A stretch of DNA of 64,000 nucleotides. Source: Butyricimonas sp. Marseille-P3923. Its GTDB lineage: Bacteria; Bacteroidota; Bacteroidia; Bacteroidales; Marinifilaceae. This document shows positions 8,895 to 18,780 of the stretch, piece after piece. The notes beneath the pieces were generated by a model, which was not told the origin of the DNA, ran no database searches, and saw only the letters and a list, made by a program, of their open reading frames with translations. The number at the start of each line of letters is the position of its first letter. The stretch's first letter is position 1. A program made the position numbers and the translations under genes. Where the stretch lies: positions 1,426,001-1,490,000 of the forward strand of contig NZ_FXXL01000007.1 of assembly GCF_900184685.1 (NCBI RefSeq), read 5' to 3'.

Positions 8895-9473
8895 TTAAAA
8901 TGCCGTATTTTCTTCTGAGTTATCTATGATAATATCCTCCCCCATTGGCACATATTCATCTGGTTCATAAGGAGCAAAATTATTACTTATTCCTACCATT
9001 CTATTTACCCCCACAATTTTATCATTCTTCACTTGTAATACTTCATCTAAAAAACCATACTGCCCAACTATATACCGATACAAAAATATGTATTTATATT
9101 TATCATCACTTTTTGTATCTAATATTATCCACCATTTAGGTGGATAATATTTTATATACTCGTGCCCTAATTTTTCCAATACCGTATCCCTACCTTGTCC
9201 TTCATGATAAATTATTTTCAAAAGAGTATCTGGAAAATAATTTATAAGATAAAAACTTGTATCAACAAGTCTATTCTTTACACTATCTCCTTTTAATTCT
9301 GCTATACTAAACTTCAAATCAAACTTCCAAGGCTCTTGGGATATTCTAGATTTATCTCTAAGATTCAGTAAAGAATCATCATCAATATTCTTACACAAGT
9401 TATTGTCTAAAAATATACAAAAGCACCCCCCAAGTAGTATAACACAAACAACTATTATCTTCTTCATAAACAT
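8895..9473 (-). CDS. Predicted exported protein directly after the RHS metallopeptidase gene
   Basis: 192 residues with an N-terminal hydrophobic segment (KKIIVVCVILLGGCFCIFL). The start codon lies immediately after the stop codon of the 1554-residue RHS gene with no bases between, so translation is probably coupled. The body holds YIKYYPPKWWIILDTKSDDK and a long acidic C-terminus (EPDEYVPMGEDIIIDNSEEN). No family recognised. Being first after a toxin-like tail makes it the leading candidate for cognate immunity protein (inference). Confidence 0.6.
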   Translation of the reverse strand: MFMKKIIVVCVILLGGCFCIFLDNNLCKNIDDDSLLNLRDKSRISQEPWKFDLKFSIAELKGDSVKNRLVDTSFYLINYFPDTLLKIIYHEGQGRDTVLEKLGHEYIKYYPPKWWIILDTKSDDKYKYIFLYRYIVGQYGFLDEVLQVKNDKIVGVNRMVGISNNFAPYEPDEYVPMGEDIIIDNSEENTAF

Positions 9474-12400
9474 TCAATAAATAGTTAATACTATAGGAAT
9501 AATATACTTCGGATCTACTTTTACCACATACCCTTTTCTCATCATTGTATTAAGATCTCTCATTCCCCCAAAAAAATCTCCTCCCCGAAATCTCACATCA
9601 GCCGCATATTGATACGCAACCGCTTCAGTCATAATGCGATCTATTACTTTTAAAGTATAATGATGATACACATGTATAAGTTCATGTCCAACAATAGCTC
9701 TAAAATTCAATAAATCAGATGTAGCTGTCCTATTTGCAATATACACAAAAGAACCATTCGATTTTGTGCTAACAAAACCTGCAATCTTTTCCCCTGTTGA
9801 CATTTTGTACACATTTCCATAATTATCCATCCCATATCCACGAGGAACTTTGGTTGACATTTTTTGAATTCCAAAATCTCCTTCTTTAATGTTAAACATA
9901 TCTTGAACTCTTTCTTTTAACAATATTTCTGTTGTTTCTGTATGAGGATTCCGAGCATATGCTTTTGCTATTTCTTCACTATATATTGCTCTAGGCTCTT
10001 CAGCTAATACACCATACTCAAAAACATCTCCAGCACCATTCCAAAAATTATAACCTCGACGATAATCAGAGATTCCTCGTCCCACACCACCAAACAAACT
10101 TCCTGAAGCCATCCCAATACCGCCTCCAACCATACCTGATTTCACCCCTTGCCCAAAATTTCCACCATACATCCACGTATTTCCCGCACCACCAACAAAT
10201 CCACCGGCAAAACCTCCTGTAGCTCCAGAAATCGCCCCATTAATAAAGCCTCCACCTAATGAAGGACTTTTGGCAAGTAAACCACCAACTCCAGCACTTG
10301 CTCCAGCACCAACTATTCCTGCTATCCCTCCAATAAGATAATCTTTCCAAAAATTTCCATCACCTTTACCAAAAAAACCTTTAAAAACAACATTAGTCAT
10401 TGCACCTATTAAGAATGCAGCTAAAAATGATTCTCCATTCGGATCAACAAACATCACCGGATTATTCCCACAATACCCGTAAGGACTCACTAATTGTGAT
10501 GCCGGATCTTGACAAAACCATCTACTCAGCAAAGGATCATAAAATCTCGAACCGAAATCGTACATTCCCAACATCTCGTTACCAAAGGTCACGTTCTGCA
10601 TTTCTTTCCCGCTAAACAAACGCTTGTTCTTATCCAGATTATTCATCATGAAAGCCAAACCAAACGGGTAATATTCTGTCGTCTGTATCGGGACAAGCGT
10701 GTTGCCGCTAGCCTCCAAAACCACACGTGTACTACCAAGGTGGTCTGTCAAAAAATAATCATAGACATAACCGCTACTCGCTTTACGAGTAACTCCCGCC
10801 GGATGTAATATATAATCCAAGGTATTTCCATTATATACCATCACCCCTCGATAATAAGTCAAAGAACTCCCCTCCGTTGTTGTCACCTTCTGTGCTAATT
10901 TCTCTCCTTTAGCACTGTAAATATACGAAATTTTTGTCTGTCCTTTACTTATTTCCGATGGCAAATCCAAATTATTATAAGTAACCGAGACACCCCGATG
11001 CCCATCTGTGGTCATATTTCCATTTTCATCATACACGTAAGTCCCTGAGGAAGTATTATTAAGTGCGATTCGACTAATAGCATTCCCGTTATTCGTTATA
11101 CCATAAGTATAGTTTATCGCGTGTAAAGTAGCCCCACTTCCATTATTACGACGAATACTTTTCATATTCCCGTTCAAATCGTAAGAAAGCCCGCTAACAT
11201 TATATTTCCCGGTTGAATTTAACCAACCGGAACCACTCTTCTCCTTGTAAGAAGCCGCTTCCAACTGTCCCAACGGGTCATAAGAATATACATAAGCTTT
11301 CTCCGTTCCACTCCCGTTCTTCCAAGTCATGGTGTTTATATTCCCGTCATAACGAGCCGAAGCCCCCGTCACGTTTACCTGATCGTAATTCAACGTGTAG
11401 CTGAATGCCGAGGAAGACACACTTGCCACGCTACCGTTCACGTTATACTCGTAAGATTGAATTTCCTTGCCGTTATGCAATTTACCGGAAGACACACGTC
11501 CCAATTCATCATAAACATTCTCAACCAATGTAACTCGACCATTACTGTTATCCCCTGTGATCTGCTGCTCTATCTTCAATACCCGACCTCGTTGATCATA
11601 CGTGAAATACTTGTTGTATTCGGTTACTAAAGAGCCAATCGTTTGTTTCACTTTTGCACGTGTAACTTGTCCCGCGAAATCATGAGTATTTGAAGTAATC
11701 TCCGTTCCCGATGGATAAAGCTGCATAACACTTTGAATCGAACGATACTTTTGGTCATAATACTCGGCAGACAACAGCCATTGATCGGTAGTTACTCCAA
11801 GTACTTTAGTCTTCGTCCCCGTTACCAATCCTAAAACATCATTGCTTTTAACCCCACCGATGGCATCGGCTGTCGAATAAGCCACCGCCGATTGTCCCGA
11901 CCAATTATAATCATCATAGTAAGTGATAATGTAACAATCTTTAGTTACAACGTTTGTCGGATACGTTTGATTCGTGTACCCGTGCAATGTAGTCCCTCGT
12001 TGCTCTCCAAAAATGGTTTGAGATTGCAACCCCGCCTTATGCCCCGCTTCCGTTCCCGTGCAGATACCGGATATAACCGGTCTGTCGAGATCATCATATT
12101 TGGTAAAACTCCACGTACCGTTTGTCCTTTGTTTCCCGTCTTGTACAAACACCAATCGTCCTCTTTTATCGTAAAGATTAAGCACGTACCCTGCCCCGGG
12201 ATGATATTGTTTATACACCCGACCGTATTCATCATATTCCGTGTAGTAGCAATACTTTGACAACTCCGACAACGACTTGGTACCTGTCGTGAACAAGGAA
12301 TCCTGTAAAGGTGGAATCACGTAACGCAAACGTCCCTGCACATCTCGAACTTCATAAGTAAAAAGACGCTTACCATTTATCAGTCTTGATTCTTTGGCAA

Positions 12401-14138
12401 CTAAATTACCTTGAACATCACAATACTCCAACATCACATCCCCTTGTGTTCCAGTTACTTCTTTCACGGACAGACTCTCTGTCGGCCAATATTCCGTATC
12501 GAGTCTCACGGAACTCCCCTCCAGAATATAACGTTTCACCTTATCAGACGCTATATTTTTCCTGTACGAGAAGCGTGTCGTATGTCCCCCGTCAAGACGC
12601 CAAGAATACCCCGGGGCACTTTGTTCAACCACTCTGTCATTTGGTCCGTTATCAAACCTCCTGCTCGTGTAAGCAACCGGGTTGTTTCCATAAAGACTCG
12701 TGAAGAAGGTGTTCTGTTCAGCCACCGCTTGTGGACGATAATTGCCGTTCCCGCTTATCACGTAGGGCAAATAACTAACTGCTTCTCGTCCGACGCCATC
12801 CCGAATTATCGGATTTATAATATCCTTTCCTCCCGGGGATCCGCCTACGCTTACTTGTTGTACCGGACGGGCATTTCCATCATAGTATGTAATATCACTT
12901 ACCATAGAACCATCCCCCGTTTTAACCTCTTCTTTCACGTGGGGTGGATTAATATTTATATCCCGGACAAGCACCGAACCGTTCATGTCAAATGTTTGCC
13001 CGTCAGATTCGGCTTTAATCGTGTATTCTCCTGGCTCTGTCAAATCGGAGAAAAATAATGGTTTACGATCTCCTATTTTTTCTTTAATTTTCAGACCATT
13101 TTTATACAAACCATATTTCATAAACTGCGAACCGTCTAGATTAATTGAAAAACAATTACCAGGGATCATATAATTATCGCCAAAGACATTAAATTTAATA
13201 AGTTCACCTCCTCCAAGTTGAGATAAGTAAATCCCTCTAGTTCCATCTGAATTAAAATAGAGAGTACTTTCACGTGGTTCTGCTAATAAATTTGGAGTAA
13301 TGATTACAGCCAAAATAGTTCTAGTGGGCGTAATTTCTGATAATTTTAATATGTGCCCAGGGTTCCAACCTTTTACTCGTCCTTCGTTACAAGCGCAAAT
13401 GATCATTTCTAGATTATACTTATATTCATTAAAATCACCTCCATCAAAATTAACAATTACACCAATAGCTCCCCCTCCTCGTGAGGGTATTTTCGTAAAA
13501 TAATTATTTGTAAGGGTAATATGATTAGAAAATGGAAACCACGTGAAGTCTGCGCTTCCCTTCATGTTTTTTTCATTTCCATTTTGAGAACCCTTGATTG
13601 TGTAAGTACCGTAATCAACCATTACTGCAAAAATTAAAGAACTTCCAGTTCCTTCTAAAGATTTAATAATATTACCTTTATAACACAAATGATATGTAAC
13701 CCCTATTTCCGAGCCATCAAGAATAATATCTTTAATCATATTTGGAACAATGTTTCCACTCCCGAGTACTTTAAATTCCTTGATATTAGCTTTAGGCAAT
13801 TGAGTTATCTTATAAATTTTGCCACTACAATTGATATCACATACTCTTGCACTTTGACTTTCATTAGCCTCAATTTCTATTATCATTATTCCATTTTTCA
13901 TCTCAACCAAGATAAGCCAATCGTACCCACGTGCTTTTAGCATTCCATTAAAAAGTTGTCCTATTTGTAGTTCTTTCATTGATGATGTTAATCGATATTT
14001 CATTTCAATATGACACTTTTCACCACCTACAATAATTTCACTTTCATTTTCTGAAAGATCGACACCTGCAATTATAACTTCTCCTAAAAGAATATTGATA
14101 TAAAAAAGGAAGAAGAAAGTAAATAATATATTTTTCAT
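9474..14138 (-). CDS. Secreted DUF6443/RHS protein with HELIH metallopeptidase-like tail
   Basis: 1554 residues. Signal peptide (MKNILFTFFFLFYINILLG); two Ig-like modules with related sequence (around residues 144-205 and 330-400, each containing DGS and YTIK); DUF6443 from about residue 400 (YYDGNARPVQQVSVGG, SYLPYV); YD repeats; RHS core ending at DPNGE (residue 1236). A glycine-rich linker of about 130 residues follows, then a unique tail. The tail contains HELIH at residues 1485-1489 followed by TEAVAYQYAAD, the pattern of a zincin (HExxH plus a downstream glutamate), which suggests a metallopeptidase effector. It is preceded by the 990-residue YD protein (11-bp gap) and followed directly by two small genes. 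The metallopeptidase call rests on the motif alone. Confidence 0.85.
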   Translation of the reverse strand: MKNILFTFFFLFYINILLGEVIIAGVDLSENESEIIVGGEKCHIEMKYRLTSSMKELQIGQLFNGMLKARGYDWLILVEMKNGIMIIEIEANESQSARVCDINCSGKIYKITQLPKANIKEFKVLGSGNIVPNMIKDIILDGSEIGVTYHLCYKGNIIKSLEGTGSSLIFAVMVDYGTYTIKGSQNGNEKNMKGSADFTWFPFSNHITLTNNYFTKIPSRGGGAIGVIVNFDGGDFNEYKYNLEMIICACNEGRVKGWNPGHILKLSEITPTRTILAVIITPNLLAEPRESTLYFNSDGTRGIYLSQLGGGELIKFNVFGDNYMIPGNCFSINLDGSQFMKYGLYKNGLKIKEKIGDRKPLFFSDLTEPGEYTIKAESDGQTFDMNGSVLVRDININPPHVKEEVKTGDGSMVSDITYYDGNARPVQQVSVGGSPGGKDIINPIIRDGVGREAVSYLPYVISGNGNYRPQAVAEQNTFFTSLYGNNPVAYTSRRFDNGPNDRVVEQSAPGYSWRLDGGHTTRFSYRKNIASDKVKRYILEGSSVRLDTEYWPTESLSVKEVTGTQGDVMLEYCDVQGNLVAKESRLINGKRLFTYEVRDVQGRLRYVIPPLQDSLFTTGTKSLSELSKYCYYTEYDEYGRVYKQYHPGAGYVLNLYDKRGRLVFVQDGKQRTNGTWSFTKYDDLDRPVISGICTGTEAGHKAGLQSQTIFGEQRGTTLHGYTNQTYPTNVVTKDCYIITYYDDYNWSGQSAVAYSTADAIGGVKSNDVLGLVTGTKTKVLGVTTDQWLLSAEYYDQKYRSIQSVMQLYPSGTEITSNTHDFAGQVTRAKVKQTIGSLVTEYNKYFTYDQRGRVLKIEQQITGDNSNGRVTLVENVYDELGRVSSGKLHNGKEIQSYEYNVNGSVASVSSSAFSYTLNYDQVNVTGASARYDGNINTMTWKNGSGTEKAYVYSYDPLGQLEAASYKEKSGSGWLNSTGKYNVSGLSYDLNGNMKSIRRNNGSGATLHAINYTYGITNNGNAISRIALNNTSSGTYVYDENGNMTTDGHRGVSVTYNNLDLPSEISKGQTKISYIYSAKGEKLAQKVTTTEGSSLTYYRGVMVYNGNTLDYILHPAGVTRKASSGYVYDYFLTDHLGSTRVVLEASGNTLVPIQTTEYYPFGLAFMMNNLDKNKRLFSGKEMQNVTFGNEMLGMYDFGSRFYDPLLSRWFCQDPASQLVSPYGYCGNNPVMFVDPNGESFLAAFLIGAMTNVVFKGFFGKGDGNFWKDYLIGGIAGIVGAGASAGVGGLLAKSPSLGGGFINGAISGATGGFAGGFVGGAGNTWMYGGNFGQGVKSGMVGGGIGMASGSLFGGVGRGISDYRRGYNFWNGAGDVFEYGVLAEEPRAIYSEEIAKAYARNPHTETTEILLKERVQDMFNIKEGDFGIQKMSTKVPRGYGMDNYGNVYKMSTGEKIAGFVSTKSNGSFVYIANRTATSDLLNFRAIVGHELIHVYHHYTLKVIDRIMTEAVAYQYAADVRFRGGDFFGGMRDLNTMMRKGYVVKVDPKYIIPIVLTIY
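10435..11062. repeat. 628-bp RHS-core repeat, copy 2
   Basis: Partner of 7723-8350, inside the full-length RHS gene. The near identity suggests recent duplication or gene conversion and gives homology for tail exchange. Confidence 0.85.
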
Positions 14139-14149
14139 AGTGTAATTCT

Positions 14150-17122
14150 TTAATTACTATATTGATAACTTTTAAGTATCTGACGATCATTATCCATGAT
14201 TTTCACAATCCTTCCAAAGCCATCATATTCATAATAAGTGGTAAAACTATTTTCGTCTGTATCAGAAATCTTCCCGATACCTGGCTTATAGGTTATGGTC
14301 GTCATTCTTGCTATTGCGGGATGTACCCGTACTTCGTCTATATAATTAGTTTCATTATCGATAGCATAAGATGGAGAACTAGCGTTGACTGTTATTGAAA
14401 CAACAACCTTATCCCAATTCACTCCTTGATCCGAACTCTTCCAATAGCTTAACACGTATTGACCGGGATCCAAATTATCTAGAGGAATATTGAATGTACC
14501 TCTAAAAACCTTTTCTCCGGTTTTTGCTTTATCGCAAACAATAGCACCTTCTATATCTTCAAAACTGGTATGGTATATTTGTTTCACGGTTGCGTTAACA
14601 ACCGTCGCTATAATCGCCGTATTATTATACCCGTAAATAACCGATTCAGGCTTTGCATATAAACCGGATCGATGTTGCGTGGGAGCATACGCCACAAGAC
14701 TATACGTTTCGTTTACAGAAGCCACTTCATAATTCGGATCACAAACCATTACACCGGACACATGGGCATAAGGTGTATATGTCGATATCGGATCCGATAT
14801 TTTCAAATGCTTTACAAATTTCGGCCAAACAATAGTAAGACCTCCCATGTATTCGTTCAATTCTCCGGCTACGACAAGATTATTTCTGTAAGTAACCGTT
14901 TCTATCGGGTAATTAATCATATGTCGAACATTCATCCAAGCAATCCCCTGATTTATCATGTCACCCTTAGTTGTAGTAGTCGGATAATCAAACGGATATG
15001 TTATGGTCGTTTTGAGAGTTGTACTTGAACCACTTTGAACTATTTCCACGGGAACAAGGTAATCCTCGTTATATTTATATTGAGTGTTTGTATATACGAT
15101 ATCACTCCCCCTAGAATACACTGTTTTCAACAACACGGGTTCCGATTGCCATACATACTCACACAAGTGTTTCGTCCTTATAACCTTTTTACTCGTCACG
15201 AACCTCGATGTATAAGTTTGATAGCCTTTGATTTCTCCTTTCAAGCTACTACCGAAAGAATAGTAATAACTCACTTCATTTACTAAATTATTATTCTTAT
15301 CATACGACCTTTGTTTATTCATTAGCCCTCTACGCCAAAAACGAGAAGAATTTACAAACACAACGTAATTATTGTCTTGAACATACGAAGAACTTGGGGG
15401 TATATAATATACTTTCGAAGGTACATCTGCAGCCGAAGTATTAGAAGTGTAATCGTAAACCTCCCTTGAACCATTAGGATTTTCAACAATAACAGTAGAG
15501 TAACTAATCGGACTTCCATTCATATCAAAAATATCACAAACCATTTGAGATTCCAACAAGTAAGTACATGTTCCACCATCAGTTTGCATCCATGTACAAT
15601 AACTTCCACCGGAAAAAATAGTTCCGCTTGACTCATTTAGCATTGTTCCCTGTGCATTACATTTTTTATAATAGTATTTCGTGACCAAAGAGTCCTTTGA
15701 TGTCGAAACTTCTTTTATAGATTTTATTCTTAAGCCTCCGATAGTTACAAGAGAACCACCCACAAACGCATCATTCAACTCGTAATCATACTCCGTGTAC
15801 CCACCTAAATTATTATACACTCGTTTTAATGTTTCCGCTTTCGTGTAATAAAGAACAGGGCTTCTCTTTGCCCCGGGAATTGCGGCATGAATTGACGGTA
15901 AATAATTAATATCAGGTCTGTTCGTTTGATTGCCTGCTCCATTATAATACCCCCAATGATCATAATCTTTACTATTTCTAGAACCGAGAGAAGACGATTC
16001 GTAAGTAAATTTTGAAACAAACCTGCCACCGACAGAAGTACTATCATATATTTCCGATAACATTAATCTATCATTGGAAGACGATGCATTATAATACGAA
16101 AAATTTGTAGACTTTATAAATGAACCGTCATAAGCAAAATATTTTATTGAATTTAATCTTCTTGTATTTCTTATGTCAGCACGTTCTTTAGATGATGTAA
16201 ACTCTAAACGTCCTCCCCGCCACGAAATATTTTTCAAATACTGCAGTTTTATTCGTGTCACAATTTCAAGAGTTTCTTTCTCCTCTTTCGATATTGTAGG
16301 TTTGCCGGGTATTGTACAAGATACTTCAACTGAATATTTCTCGTCATAATTAGAAAATTCATACGTATCTCCTTCTTCATAAGCCAGTGTAATTGTTTCA
16401 TACATCACACCCGTAATACTCTCCAAATACCACGTTGAAACGTATGATGGTTTCACAACCCTCTCTTCATCAAAAATGGTTGTCACGGTAGCTTCTTCCT
16501 TGACATTCTGACCGAATTTATATACAATTCCATTTGCATCCGTGATGCTAAAATAACTTTTGTCTACCCATTCAATCTTGATATTCGAGTAGGGAATGGT
16601 ATGAGCATTTCCGTCCGGGTCCACGACAAACATACCCGCGGCTCCGGGAAACTCATAAAAAAACACATCGGGTTCCGAATCAAAATCGCCATTTTCTCGT
16701 GAATCATAAGCCTTCTCTGTCCAAGATGACAATACTGCGGCTGCAGCACCATCGGGAGAAGAACTTTTACAGAAACCCGTTTCATCAGGTCTTTTCTTGA
16801 CAACACGAGTCACTTTCCCTCCGGCAGACAAATTCCAACCAAGTCCCACCCACGTGGCAATATCATGTAGTTTAATCCCGGAAGTCTGATAACTTAAATA
16901 AACCGGTAAACTTAATCCCCCTTCTTGAATCGAGAATAGAGGAACTTGAACATTTACAACTCCTGTATTCAAATTGACAGGATTAGTCACACTCCGAACC
17001 AGCATAGAAGACTCGGGAGATGGAAAGGTAAAATTCAAATTTTGCCCTAACGTTTGGGATGCACCAAACACGATAACCAATAACACCCCAACAAAAAACT
17101 TTTTGCACGCCATGTTTTTCAT
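14150..17122 (-). CDS. Secreted SpvB-like YD-repeat protein, first gene of RHS cassette A
   Basis: 990 residues with a signal peptide ending near TLGQ. Residues 47-102 (NPVNLNTGVVNVQVPLFS, GGLSLPVYLSYQTSG, GLGWNLSAGG at 93-102) resemble the SpvB-type N-terminus of YD and Tc-toxin B proteins. The C-terminal end is a YD repeat (YYEYDGFGRIVKIMDNDRQI). It is 11 bp upstream of the RHS gene and 58 bp downstream of the leader ORF at 17181-17381. The paralogue at 2466-5789 stands in the same position in cassette B. Predicted location is the cell surface or medium; partnership with the next RHS protein is inference from gene order. Confidence 0.8.
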   Translation of the reverse strand: MKNMACKKFFVGVLLVIVFGASQTLGQNLNFTFPSPESSMLVRSVTNPVNLNTGVVNVQVPLFSIQEGGLSLPVYLSYQTSGIKLHDIATWVGLGWNLSAGGKVTRVVKKRPDETGFCKSSSPDGAAAAVLSSWTEKAYDSRENGDFDSEPDVFFYEFPGAAGMFVVDPDGNAHTIPYSNIKIEWVDKSYFSITDANGIVYKFGQNVKEEATVTTIFDEERVVKPSYVSTWYLESITGVMYETITLAYEEGDTYEFSNYDEKYSVEVSCTIPGKPTISKEEKETLEIVTRIKLQYLKNISWRGGRLEFTSSKERADIRNTRRLNSIKYFAYDGSFIKSTNFSYYNASSSNDRLMLSEIYDSTSVGGRFVSKFTYESSSLGSRNSKDYDHWGYYNGAGNQTNRPDINYLPSIHAAIPGAKRSPVLYYTKAETLKRVYNNLGGYTEYDYELNDAFVGGSLVTIGGLRIKSIKEVSTSKDSLVTKYYYKKCNAQGTMLNESSGTIFSGGSYCTWMQTDGGTCTYLLESQMVCDIFDMNGSPISYSTVIVENPNGSREVYDYTSNTSAADVPSKVYYIPPSSSYVQDNNYVVFVNSSRFWRRGLMNKQRSYDKNNNLVNEVSYYYSFGSSLKGEIKGYQTYTSRFVTSKKVIRTKHLCEYVWQSEPVLLKTVYSRGSDIVYTNTQYKYNEDYLVPVEIVQSGSSTTLKTTITYPFDYPTTTTKGDMINQGIAWMNVRHMINYPIETVTYRNNLVVAGELNEYMGGLTIVWPKFVKHLKISDPISTYTPYAHVSGVMVCDPNYEVASVNETYSLVAYAPTQHRSGLYAKPESVIYGYNNTAIIATVVNATVKQIYHTSFEDIEGAIVCDKAKTGEKVFRGTFNIPLDNLDPGQYVLSYWKSSDQGVNWDKVVVSITVNASSPSYAIDNETNYIDEVRVHPAIARMTTITYKPGIGKISDTDENSFTTYYEYDGFGRIVKIMDNDRQILKSYQYSN

Positions 17123-17180
17123 GATTGAATCTTTAGATTAATAAAAATGTTACTCTAATAAAGACGGCCAAATACCATCT

Positions 17181-17381
17181 TTATTTCGGAAGAAACACCA
17201 ATTGCCCCCGAGCCTCCCTGCTACTTGTTTTCAGAATCAATGGAATCCTAAGCAACACTATTGATACCGGAAAAACAGTTATAACCGCCCACTTGAATAA
17301 GCCCGGCAAAACAAACGCCGTGAAAGATCTGTTTTTTAGATCACGCCGTCCTCGTCTTGGTAATTTTTGAATTGTTCTCAT
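17181..17381 (-). CDS. Conserved short leader ORF of cassette A (66 aa)
   Basis: Starts MRTIQKLPRRGRRD, has a hydrophobic middle (WAVITVFPVSIVLLRIPLIL) and ends EARGQLVFLPK. It is a paralogue of 5925-6080 and lies at the matching place upstream of the YD protein. The hydrophobic middle is absent from the other copy. It may be a regulatory leader peptide or part of a conserved leader RNA; no family recognised. Confidence 0.5.
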   Translation of the reverse strand: MRTIQKLPRRGRRDLKNRSFTAFVLPGLFKWAVITVFPVSIVLLRIPLILKTSSREARGQLVFLPK

Positions 17382-17465
17382 AATTACAATTTAAAATTTC
17401 AACTTCTCGGCTGACCTTTATAAATTCCTACCACGTCACCCCTCTTTAGCTATAAAGTCAGGGTA

Positions 17466-17493
17466 TAAATATATACTAAAAAAACCGGACAAA
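17466..17493 (-). promoter_or_regulatory. Candidate promoter of cassette A
   Basis: On the minus strand TTTG (17493-17490) precedes TATATTTA (17473-17466) by 16 bases. The following CTGACTTTAT sequence is shared with the cassette B promoter near 6190. Spacing is shorter than in cassette B, so the exact -33 element is uncertain. Confidence 0.4.
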
Positions 17494-17745
17494 TTGTTCC
17501 TCATTTGTTCCTATTTTTCTTAAAGTTTTCTTAAAATATTAGCCAAAATGCCGTATTTGCTAACATAATTAACAATTAAAAATACAAACACCTAATATTC
17601 AAAATAATAGAACAAAAATGTAAATGTTAAAAATAACATATTGAATATTGAAACGCATATACACCCTCTTCTCCACACCCGTGAGTAACCCTCGAAAATA
17701 CTAAAGCAATGCATGAAATACAGCCATCCTGCACGTCATGAAAAA

Positions 17746-17779
17746 AAGCCATCCGGATTTTACTTCCCGAATGGCTTCT
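17746..17779 (-). terminator. rpoD terminator hairpin
   Basis: Inverted repeat aagccatccgg / cccgaatggctt (one mismatch in the stem) about 40 bp after the rpoD stop, with a T-rich stretch on either side. Confidence 0.6.
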
Positions 17780-17820
17780 TTATGTTTTTATAAACTTGTC
17801 TAAAAGAGGATACCTTTCTT

Positions 17821-18681
17821 TTATCCCAGATAAGTTTTCAGTAATTTACTTCTTGACGAATGTCTCAAGCGGCGGATAGCCTTTTCTTTAATCTGGCGAA
17901 CACGTTCGCGGGTTAAACCAAACTTCTCGCCGATTTCCTCCAAAGTCATCTCTTGGCAGTTGATACCGAAGAAAAGACGAATGATATCGCGTTCACGTTC
18001 AGTCAATGTTGCTAAAGCACGTTCCACCTCGGTGGATAGAGATTCATTGATCAACGTTTTGTCGGCAACAGGCGAGTCGTCGTTTACCAACACGTCGAGC
18101 AAACTGTTGTCCTCTCCTTCCACGAAAGGAGCGTCCACGGAAATATGGCGTCCGGAAACACGTAGGGTATCTGCCACCTTCTCTGCCGGCAAATCCAATG
18201 TCTCCGCCAACTCTTCCGGCGACGGACGGCGTTCATGTTCCTGCTCGAAGCGGGAAAATGCCTTGTTGATCTTGTTCAGTGAGCCTACTTGGTTCAACGG
18301 CAGACGTACAATACGCGATTGTTCCGCCAATGCTTGCAAAATAGACTGACGAATCCACCATACGGCATAGGAGATAAATTTAAATCCCCTCGTCTCATCA
18401 AATTTCTCAGCTGCTTTGATTAAACCTAAGTTCCCCTCGTTGATAAGGTCAGGCAAACTCAACCCTTGATTCTGGTACTGTTTTGCAACGGAAACCACGA
18501 ACCTCAAGTTCGCCCTCGTCAATTTCTCCAACGCTCTCTGATCACCCTTGCGGATTCGTTGAGCTAACTCAACTTCTTCCTCCACGGTAATCAAATCCTC
18601 CTTACCAATCTCCTGCAAGTACTTGTCGAGAGAAGCACTCTCTCTGTTCGTTATAGATTTCGTTATCTTTAGCTGTCTCAT
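17821..18681 (-). CDS. rpoD: RNA polymerase primary sigma factor RpoD
   Basis: Primary sigma factor directing RNA polymerase to housekeeping promoters. From the chosen start ([20 protein letters not shown]) it is 286 residues, the short Bacteroidetes form without a long region 1.1. Visible parts are region 1.2 ([10 protein letters not shown]), region 2 ([40 protein letters not shown]), region 3, and region 4 with its helix-turn-helix ([20 protein letters not shown]). The frame extends 8 codons further to an ATG at 18705, but MRQLKITK is the conserved family start. A good promoter lies at 18714-18744. Confidence 0.95.
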   Translation of the reverse strand: MRQLKITKSITNRESASLDKYLQEIGKEDLITVEEEVELAQRIRKGDQRALEKLTRANLRFVVSVAKQYQNQGLSLPDLINEGNLGLIKAAEKFDETRGFKFISYAVWWIRQSILQALAEQSRIVRLPLNQVGSLNKINKAFSRFEQEHERRPSPEELAETLDLPAEKVADTLRVSGRHISVDAPFVEGEDNSLLDVLVNDDSPVADKTLINESLSTEVERALATLTERERDIIRLFFGINCQEMTLEEIGEKFGLTRERVRQIKEKAIRRLRHSSRSKLLKTYLG

Positions 18682-18713
18682 AGTCGTTCTTAAATTCTCC
18701 CCCAAATATGTCG

Positions 18714-18744
18714 CAAAGGTAGAACAATTTATCCATATACCAAT
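18714..18744 (-). promoter_or_regulatory. rpoD promoter
   Basis: On the minus strand ATTG (18744-18741), 19 bases, then TACCTTTG (18721-18714), a perfect TAnnTTTG -7 box. The transcript would start just upstream of the MRQLKITK start codon. Confidence 0.6.
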
Positions 18745-18780
18745 ATGTTAAAATCGACACCTTTCTATTATTAACTTTTT

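Larger units (their letters stand above)
17382..17820. other. Intergenic region between cassette A and rpoD
   Basis: Holds the cassette A promoter (17466-17493) and the rpoD terminator (17746-17779). The 270 bases between are very AT-rich and show no gene. Confidence 0.6.

Noticed and set aside
17466-17493. Shared promoter tract as a transposon end
   Set aside because: The shared sequence near 6190 and 17460 is limited to promoter and leader, without inverted ends or target duplications, so duplication of a control region explains it better.
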